From assembly GCF_900188485.1 (NCBI RefSeq), contig NZ_FZPH01000004.1, positions 315,304 through 379,303 on the forward strand: 64,000 nucleotides of DNA, in the 5' to 3' direction. This document shows, one piece after another, positions 58,707 through 64,000 of this stretch; the first letter of the stretch is position 1, and each line of letters opens with the position of its first letter. The notes below the pieces were generated by a model that was given only the letters and a program-made list of their open reading frames with translations, did no database searches and had not been told where the DNA came from. Source of the stretch: Asanoa hainanensis (GTDB taxonomy: Bacteria; Actinomycetota; Actinomycetes; Mycobacteriales; Micromonosporaceae). The position numbers were made by a program, and so were the translations under genes.

Positions 58707-59945
58707 TTGAATGATGCCGGCGAAAGTTCGAAGGAAGTATCACTTAAGACGCTTTCAATCCGGGTATTGCGGAGAAGAGGCTTCGGGCGCGTCTGCAAGG
58801 GCGAGCCGACAGACACGGTCCGCTTCTCGATCATTTTGAGCCAAAATATCCTATCAGGCATACTTTTGGGAATAAACTTCTACTTTGTCTTCCATTTAGG
58901 TCTTGTCTTCTGGCAGACAGTCCTTCTTACCTTCGCATCTCTTGTCGTTTTGGCCGTCCTAATGAGGCTCGGGGCTGCGACTGCGGGCGTTGCCTACTTC
59001 CTATATTTTGCGCTGTGGAGCGTGCTCCTGGGCGTCGTTATCTATAAAGACGACTTGGCTTCGGCACTGCTGACGTTCGGTGTCCCTTTCTTAATTGTGT
59101 CTCTCGGTAGGTGGGCACTCGGCGCGGTGAAGGTGACGCGACACATACCGTTCTTTGTGCCCCTTGCTTTGATCTTCGTCTTGCTTCCTCTCCTTACGGA
59201 GGACCCGTGGCGGCTAGCCAGCGCGTCTGGTTCGCGGATCGCGTATCTGGCGCTTTGTTCGAGCCTGCCACTGGTCTTCCTTTTGGTTCTAAGAATTTGG
59301 AAACTCGACTTTGGTGCGATACTTAATAGTGCTGTGGAACCCACCGTGGGGAGGGCGTTAGATTTCGCGGCCATTGTTCGTGAGCTTAACTCGATGCGCG
59401 CAAACCACGAGAGGGCGCTCGATGTTGCTGCGACGACCGCACAGCTCGCGGACATCTACAGCAAGGAAGAGTCGACGGCCGCAAGCATGAGACGCGTGGC
59501 CGTCGTAATGCAGAGGCGGTATAAGTGGGTCGCTATTCGCCATTTCCTGAGGCTTCTCAGTGCGGTCGGACTTAGTCTTTTCGGGCTCATCTATGTTCTT
59601 GCATGGGTAGCGGTTCCCCGACAGCTCGCCACAGAATGGTCCGCCTCAAGCGTTGCCGTTCAATCGATTGACTTCTTCGGCGGAAAAATAGACCTGCCAC
59701 TAGGGCCGTATCTGTTCGTGTCTCTACTGCTTGCGACGGTCGCGTTTGTTGGCTTTCTTGGCTTCACGCTTACCGAAGATCAGCATTCGGCCACCCTGTG
59801 GAACGGAGTCGCCGTGAAGCCAGCGGAGGATCTCTTTCTCTATGGAATTCCGTACCTTGCCCTCCGCGAGCCCAGCGAGGCAGACGCCGATCCCAGCGGG
59901 GCCAAGCTGTCGGTTCCGCCCGGTGAGGAGATTGTGCAGCGGTAA
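58707..59945 (+). CDS. Multi-pass membrane protein, AICE cargo
   Basis: 412 aa from TTG 58707 (AAGGGGAC before it); GTG 58686 also possible. About eight hydrophobic segments: GILLGINFYFVFHLGLVFWQ, LLTFASLVVLAVLMRLGAAT, YFALWSVLLGVVIY and onwards. A long cytoplasmic loop in the middle (EPTVGRALDFAAIVRELNSM, RALDVAATTAQLADIY) and a C-terminal soluble tail complete it. Strikingly AT-rich codons (TTT, CTT, ATT) mark it as foreign. Last cargo gene before attR. No family recognised. Confidence 0.65.
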   Translation: MNDAGESSKEVSLKTLSIRVLRRRGFGRVCKGEPTDTVRFSIILSQNILSGILLGINFYFVFHLGLVFWQTVLLTFASLVVLAVLMRLGAATAGVAYFLYFALWSVLLGVVIYKDDLASALLTFGVPFLIVSLGRWALGAVKVTRHIPFFVPLALIFVLLPLLTEDPWRLASASGSRIAYLALCSSLPLVFLLVLRIWKLDFGAILNSAVEPTVGRALDFAAIVRELNSMRANHERALDVAATTAQLADIYSKEESTAASMRRVAVVMQRRYKWVAIRHFLRLLSAVGLSLFGLIYVLAWVAVPRQLATEWSASSVAVQSIDFFGGKIDLPLGPYLFVSLLLATVAFVGFLGFTLTEDQHSATLWNGVAVKPAEDLFLYGIPYLALREPSEADADPSGAKLSVPPGEEIVQR

Positions 59946-60274
59946 CACGACTAGCTAGGCGCGTGAATCGACTGCGAACGGGCTGAGCCCGTCGAGTCCC
60001 GCCCGCAGCCGACCCGAGCCGAGCAGACCGGAGCTGAGACCGCCAGCGCTGGGCGCGGGCGTTCGGCACGTCCGCGGAGGCGCGGCCCTACCTGCCGGGC
60101 CTGCTGCCTGCGGGTAGGTCGACGACGGACGGGACGGCTCGGCTGTAGCCGCACGGCGGGTGAGGGTCCAACTGAGTGACAACCGTGCCGGACGTCCGCA
60201 GACGTAGCTGGATACCGTCGGACCGTTCTCGCAGGTCAGAAGGCGATCGGTGCAGCAAAGACGAGTCCGGTCGA
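59946..60274. other. Non-coding end of the AICE
   Basis: 329 bp between the last cargo gene and attR. It turns back from low to high G+C. No gene or clear terminator of the cargo operon is seen. Confidence 0.5.
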
Positions 60275-60323
60275 TCCTTGACACGGAAGAGGTCACTGGT
60301 TCAAACCCAGTATCGCCCACCAG
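60275..60323 (+). mobile_element. attR of the AICE
   Basis: 49 bp identical to 46177-46225, the 3' end of tRNA-Val. A following base differs (A instead of C), then both continue TCAGAG before diverging. Confidence 0.93.
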
Positions 60324-60326
60324 ATC

Positions 60327-60360
60327 AGAGCCGGTTTCCTCAGAACGGGGAGCCGGCTCT
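60327..60360 (+). terminator. Original tRNA-Val terminator, displaced by the AICE
   Basis: Stem AGAGCCGG (60327-60334) and CCGGCTCT (60353-60360), extended inward by TTTCCT/GGGGAG, then TCGGTTCTC. This would follow tRNA-Val directly if the element were excised. Confidence 0.7.
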
Positions 60361-60452
60361 TCGGTTCTCACATTGCATCAGGGAAGACTCCACGACAGGC
60401 CAGCGCCCGGCTGTTGCGCTTGGCTTTCCACCTCCCCTGGGAAGATCAGTTC

Positions 60453-60734
60453 ATGGGTGGCGTCTTCGTGAACGTGCGCCGCAGTGGGGACGGACCGTAT
60501 GCGTGCCCATGTTGCGGATACCTGACGCTGGACGAACGCGGCATGTACGAGATCTGCCCCGTGTGCTTCTGGGACGACGACGGCCAGGACGACCACGACG
60601 CCGACCGGATTCGGGGCGGACCCAACCGCGGCTTGAGCCTGACCATGGCCCGGGAACACTTCATCCGCGTCGGCGCCTCCGAACCGCGCCGCCTGCCTCA
60701 CGTTCGACCGCCGAGCGACGACGAGTGCCCCTGA
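60453..60734 (+). CDS. CPCC-family cysteine-rich protein
   Basis: 93 aa, ATG 60453. YACPCCGYLTLDERGMYEIC, then PVCFWDDDGQDDHDADRIRG, is the Cys_rich_CPCC pattern: two CxxC pairs likely bind zinc. Family role unknown, often near toxins or regulators. Confidence 0.85.
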   Translation: MGGVFVNVRRSGDGPYACPCCGYLTLDERGMYEICPVCFWDDDGQDDHDADRIRGGPNRGLSLTMAREHFIRVGASEPRRLPHVRPPSDDECP

Positions 60735-60934
60735 ACCAATCCGGCCGCGACACGGGCGATGCGCGGGTGTCGGTCTGTTCCGGCAACCACCTCGTCCAGC
60801 GCGACCACGACGTCGGGCCTGTTGCGGCCGCACCGGACGACCTCAGCCGCGATCCGCGGTTCGGCCTGTACGCCGGCGACACCAGGCTTCACCCGGCGTA
60901 CAGGCCGTCAGAGCACGTCGCGAACCGGTCACGG

Positions 60935-62023
60935 TCAGGCGGCGGCGTTCCACACTGGAGGCTGGTAGCCCGCCGGCTTGTCGCCGATGCCCAGGCCCGG
61001 GCTGACGATCCAGGACTGGTACTCGGGCGTGAACATTTGGTACGGCAGGCCCCACTGCGGTGCGCTCGCCTGGTCCAGGCGGGCGCGCAGCTCCGCCGGG
61101 AGCTCGAAGTCCAGCGCGCCGAGGCTGCTGTCGAGTTGGGTGACGCTGCTCGCGCCGACGATGACCGAGCCGACCGCCGGCTGGGTGGCCACCCAGTTGA
61201 CCGCCACCTGGGCCATGCTCCGACCCAGCTCGGCGGCGACCTTCTCGAGTTCCTCGACCACGCGCCAGTCGCGCTCGCTGACCGGGCGCTGGGGGCCCTC
61301 GCCGCCCAGCCGGCCCTCGCCGGTCAGACCCTCGCCGGACCGGCGGTACTTGCCCGTGAGCAGGCCCCCGCCGATCGGGCTCCACGCCGTCAGGCCCAGG
61401 CCCAGGGTCTGGGCCATCGAGGTGAACTCGGCTTCGATGTCGCGGGCCACCAGGGAGTACGGCAGCTGCACGGTGATCATCGGGGTCAGCGCGTTGGCCT
61501 CGGCGAAGGTCTGGGCGCGGGCGGCGTACCAGGCGGGCACGTCGGACAGCCCCGCGTAGCGGATCTTGCCCGCGCGGACCAGGTCGTCGAACGTCCGGAC
61601 CACCTCCTCGACGGGCGTGATCCGGTCCCAGGTGTGCAGCAGGTACAGGTCGAGGTAGTCGGTGCCGAGCCGCTTCAACGACGCCTCGACCGCGCGGATC
61701 ATGTGCTTGCGCCCGTTGCCGCCGGCGTTCGGGTCCGTCGGGTCGACGGTGTTGGTGAACTTGCTGGTCAACACCAGGCGATCGCGTACGCCCGCGGACG
61801 CGATCAGCTTGCCGAGGATGCGCTCGCTCTCCCCTGCGGTGTAGAAGTCCGCGGTGTCGACGAGGTTGCCGCCGGCCTCCACGTACCGCCGGAAGATCGG
61901 CTCCGCCTCCTCCGAGGTCTTGCCGTACGCGGCATGGAAGCCCGCGACCCCGAAGTTCATCGTGCCGAGCGCCAGCCGGCTGACCCGCAGCCCGGACCGA
62001 CCCAACAGGTAGTAGTCATTCAT
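60935..62023 (-). CDS. Aldo/keto reductase
   Basis: 362 aa, ATG 62023. The AKR tetrad is visible: Asp in LVDTADFYTAGESERILG with Tyr, Lys in LVLTSKFTN, His in DLYLLHTWDRITPVEE. The NADPH-binding end is SVIVGASSVTQLDSSLG. It is of the YajO/YakC-like group, reducing small carbonyls. Forty-six bases after the TetR gene, in one operon. Confidence 0.9.
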   Translation of the reverse strand: MNDYYLLGRSGLRVSRLALGTMNFGVAGFHAAYGKTSEEAEPIFRRYVEAGGNLVDTADFYTAGESERILGKLIASAGVRDRLVLTSKFTNTVDPTDPNAGGNGRKHMIRAVEASLKRLGTDYLDLYLLHTWDRITPVEEVVRTFDDLVRAGKIRYAGLSDVPAWYAARAQTFAEANALTPMITVQLPYSLVARDIEAEFTSMAQTLGLGLTAWSPIGGGLLTGKYRRSGEGLTGEGRLGGEGPQRPVSERDWRVVEELEKVAAELGRSMAQVAVNWVATQPAVGSVIVGASSVTQLDSSLGALDFELPAELRARLDQASAPQWGLPYQMFTPEYQSWIVSPGLGIGDKPAGYQPPVWNAAA

Positions 62024-62069
62024 GCGGGCAACCGTGGCGCGCGAAAAATGGACCCGCAAGTCCAAAGCG

Positions 62070-62690
62070 CTAGCGGCGGCGTAGGCCCTCGATGCCGACG
62101 TCGAGTGCGGCCTCCAGGTGCTCGATCCGGCCCGTGGCGAGCATCACGGCGACACCGCCCTGGATGCCGGCGAGCAGCGCGGCCGCCGAGCGGTCGGCGT
62201 CCAGCGCCGCGTCGACCTCGCCGATGCTCTGCATGTACCGGATCCCGGTCGCGATCTCCCACTGCCATCGGGTGATGAGCTCGGACGTCACCGCCCGGGC
62301 GCCGGGAGTGCCGCGGCCGAGCTGGGACATCAGGCTGTTGAGGGGGCATTCGGTGCCCTGCGCGAGATACCGCGCGACGACCCGATCACGCCAGTCCAGC
62401 CAGGCGGGCCACGACGTCAGATGGCCGAGCTGGGGCTGCTGGTCGGTCAGCACCCGCTCGGACTCGTGCCGAGCCACCGCGAGCAGCAGCTCGTCCTTGC
62501 CGTCCGGGAAGTAGTGGAACAGCTGCCCCTTGCTGGTGCCGGTCCGCGCACGCACGTCGTCCAGCGTCGTCGCCACGGCGCCACGCTCCCGAACCTCGGC
62601 CGCCGCCCCTTCGACGATCCGCTGCCGGGTGGCGAGACCTTTCGGCGTCAACGGCCGTTCCGTACCCGCGATTCCGCTTTTTGGACTCAC
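62070..62690 (-). CDS. TetR-family regulator
   Basis: 206 aa, ATG 62690. DNA-binding domain ATRQRIVEGAAAEVRERGAV, TLDDVRARTGTSKGQLFHYF. The C-terminal domain with RVVARYLAQGTECPLNSLMS and ITRWQWEIATGI is that of TetR_C33/AcrR-like. It leads the operon with the aldo/keto reductase and likely controls it in response to an electrophile. Confidence 0.87.
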   Translation of the reverse strand: MSPKSGIAGTERPLTPKGLATRQRIVEGAAAEVRERGAVATTLDDVRARTGTSKGQLFHYFPDGKDELLLAVARHESERVLTDQQPQLGHLTSWPAWLDWRDRVVARYLAQGTECPLNSLMSQLGRGTPGARAVTSELITRWQWEIATGIRYMQSIGEVDAALDADRSAAALLAGIQGGVAVMLATGRIEHLEAALDVGIEGLRRR

Positions 62691-62718
62691 CGGTCCAGCC
62701 TAGCGCGGAGGCAACCGG

Positions 62719-63606
62719 TCAGCCCGCGGTGCGCAGCTTGGTCAGGAACTCCGTGGTGTCCACGGGTGACAGGGCGGCGACGGTCAGCCGTTCCATCGCC
62801 TGGCGGTAGCGCTCCACGTGCTCCGGCTTGTCCATGTAGAGGGCGCTGACGAGCTGTTCGACATAGACGATGTCGGGGATGTCCGGGTCGGCGAACCGGA
62901 GCATGCTGAACGAGCCGCCGTCCGCAGTGTGGGTGCCGCGCCGCAGCGGCATGACCTGCAGCGTGATGTTCGGGCGCTCGCTGATGTCGAGCAGGTGCTT
63001 GAGCTGGCCCTGCATGACCGCCCGCCCGCCGATCGGTCGCCGCAGCGCCGCCTCGTCCAGCACCACCCAGTAGGTCGCGGGCGGGGTGCGGTCCAGGATC
63101 CGCTGGCGTTCCAGGCGGAGCTTGACGCGACGGTCCACTTCGGCCGGTGCCGTCTCGGGCAGGCCGGAGACCACGACGCCACGGGCGTAGTCGGCCGTCT
63201 GGAGCAGGCCCGGCACGAACTGCACCTCGTACGCGCGGATGGTGGTGGCCGCCTCCTCGAGGCCGACGTACGTGCCGAACCAGCTCTCCAGCACGTCGTC
63301 GTAGCGGTGCCACCAGCCGTCCGAGCGCGAGTCGCGGGCCAGCGCCAGCAGGGGCTCGCGCTGGGCCTCGTCGACCATGCCGTAGAGGGTGAGCAGGTCC
63401 GCGATGTCGCGCTCTTTGAAGCCGACCCGGCCGAGCTCCATGCGCGAGATCTTCGACGCCGAGCCGCGTACGTGGTAGCCGGCGTCCTCTCTGGACACAC
63501 CGGCCGCCTCGCGGAGCCGCCGCAGTTGCGCACCCACGACGATCCGTCTGGCCGTGGGGCCAACGGCGGCGTCCGGCGCGGTCATATCGTCCCTCGAGGT
63601 CGGCAC
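62719..63606 (-). CDS. XRE regulator with DUF5753 (Scr1-type) domain
   Basis: 295 aa, ATG 63606. N-terminal XRE HTH (LRRLREAAGVSREDAGYHVR, SASKISRMELG). DUF5753 from about residue 100: AYEVQFVPGLLQTADYARGV, then RPNITLQVMPLRRGTHTADG and DIPDIVYVEQLVSALYMDKP. Abundant in streptomycetes and relatives; it controls a neighbouring DUF397 partner and often morphology or antibiotics. Confidence 0.93.
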   Translation of the reverse strand: MPTSRDDMTAPDAAVGPTARRIVVGAQLRRLREAAGVSREDAGYHVRGSASKISRMELGRVGFKERDIADLLTLYGMVDEAQREPLLALARDSRSDGWWHRYDDVLESWFGTYVGLEEAATTIRAYEVQFVPGLLQTADYARGVVVSGLPETAPAEVDRRVKLRLERQRILDRTPPATYWVVLDEAALRRPIGGRAVMQGQLKHLLDISERPNITLQVMPLRRGTHTADGGSFSMLRFADPDIPDIVYVEQLVSALYMDKPEHVERYRQAMERLTVAALSPVDTTEFLTKLRTAG

Positions 63607-63700
63607 AGGCTCGTCGAGGGTCGCATCGACGAGATCGCCCGGTAGCCTACGTGACCCTTCGGTTACCGGTCCATCATGCGTCAGGCCGTGACCTGACCGA

Positions 63701-63934
63701 CTAGTCGACGATGTGGTCGAACTCGCCGTCGCGTACGCCGTCGAACATCGCGGTCATCTCCGCCGGAGTGAAGAGCAACGCCGGGCCTGCGGCGTCGCGC
63801 GAGTTGCGCACGGCGACCGTGCCGTCGGCCAGCCGGGCGAGCTCGACGCAGTTGCCCTGCGCTCCGCTGCGGCGGCTCTTCACCCAGGTCACGTCGCCGA
63901 GGTCGGGTGCGGCGACGCCATTCTTGATCTTCAT
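63701..63934 (-). CDS. DUF397 domain protein
   Basis: 77 aa, ATG 63934 with GAAGGTGG before it. GDVTWVKSRRSGAQGNCVEL, then VAVRNSRDAAGPALLFTPAE, is DUF397. Encoded 94 bp upstream of the XRE-DUF5753 gene, the usual Scr1/Scr2-like pair. The remaining 66 bp to the window end hold no gene I can support. Confidence 0.92.
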   Translation of the reverse strand: MKIKNGVAAPDLGDVTWVKSRRSGAQGNCVELARLADGTVAVRNSRDAAGPALLFTPAEMTAMFDGVRDGEFDHIVD

Positions 63935-64000
63935 GTCCACCTTCGACGGTTGGGGTCAACGGGGGTCTTCCCGCGACCGGGAGCCTAATGCACGTGCATT

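Larger units (their letters stand above)
46226..60274. mobile_element. AICE (actinomycete integrative and conjugative element), about 14.1 kb
   Basis: Bounded by the 49-bp direct repeats in tRNA-Val. Left to right: integrase, excisionase, small zinc-finger membrane protein, TraSA-type translocase, 114-aa protein, DUF2637 protein, small membrane protein, small acidic protein, HTH protein, small Cys/His protein, GntR regulator, two Nudix genes, small protein, NDK, then cargo of three low-G+C genes beside attR. The layout is like pSAM2, but no RepSA or prim-pol gene is seen, so autonomous replication is doubtful. Confidence 0.88.

Overview
The window is high-G+C DNA with GTG/TTG starts and strong third-position GC bias. 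It has actinomycete hallmarks: a DUF397 + DUF5753-type XRE regulator pair, an sR-like (GGAAT-N18-GTT) promoter before a zinc-free L36, a Ser/Thr kinase with one membrane helix, DUF2637 and TraSA/FtsK-type transfer genes, and a cNMP-binding histidine kinase coupled to a response-regulator/flavoprotein. I read it as a chromosome segment of a filamentous actinomycete, probably Micromonosporaceae; the family is an inference.

Left part (1-36 kb), ordinary chromosome. After a partial GNAT gene comes a 26-bp palindromic tandem-repeat field (~600-1165). Next is a minus-strand lipid/phosphate-type operon (DagK-like, YihY/BrkB, double PAP2, EEP hydrolase). Then follow a 40-bp tandem repeat, a DUF1295 membrane protein, an ArsR-SRPBCC regulator with two operators, an HTH/Clp-N pair with its own palindromes, and a PheS-FDX-ACB 'mystery ligase' behind an attenuator-like leader. 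A HAD hydrolase, the cNMP-HK/RR-TrxR pair, isochorismatase-GlxA, cupin-threonine synthase, a Ser/Thr kinase, a DUF1501/DUF1800 pair, VOC-APH-isochorismatase, several small orphans, a large secreted M14 peptidase and a fasciclin lipoprotein follow. At 33.2-35.3 kb a TetR gene is divergent from a protein that looks like a HelD/HelR middle segment joined to pentapeptide repeats.

35.4-40.2 kb: a three-gene, ATGA-coupled minus-strand operon. Its first gene encodes a 1255-residue fusion of an intact nitrilase domain (Glu-Lys-Cys) and a VirD4/TraG-HerA-like translocase ATPase. It is followed by a 143-aa protein and a membrane-anchored 177-aa protein. No relaxase or conjugation genes lie nearby. This is my best candidate for an undescribed system.

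40.4-46.2 kb: small chromosomal genes, the C-minus L36, a methyltransferase, and a tRNA cluster Gly(GCC)-Cys(GCA)-Val(GAC).

46.2-60.3 kb: an actinomycete integrative and conjugative element (AICE, pSAM2-like) inserted in the 3' end of tRNA-Val. A 49-bp perfect direct repeat (46177-46225 and 60275-60323) marks attL/attR. It carries int, xis, a TraSA/FtsK translocase, DUF2637/Spd-like membrane proteins, a GntR (KorSA-like) regulator with paired operators, two adjacent Nudix genes (one HTH-fused with a degraded Nudix box), an unusual NDK, and low-G+C cargo next to attR: a PD-(D/E)xK-like 623-aa protein, a membrane pentapeptide protein and a multi-pass membrane protein. I see no RepSA or prim-pol gene.

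60.4-64 kb: chromosome resumes with a CPCC protein, TetR-aldo/keto reductase and DUF397-XRE.
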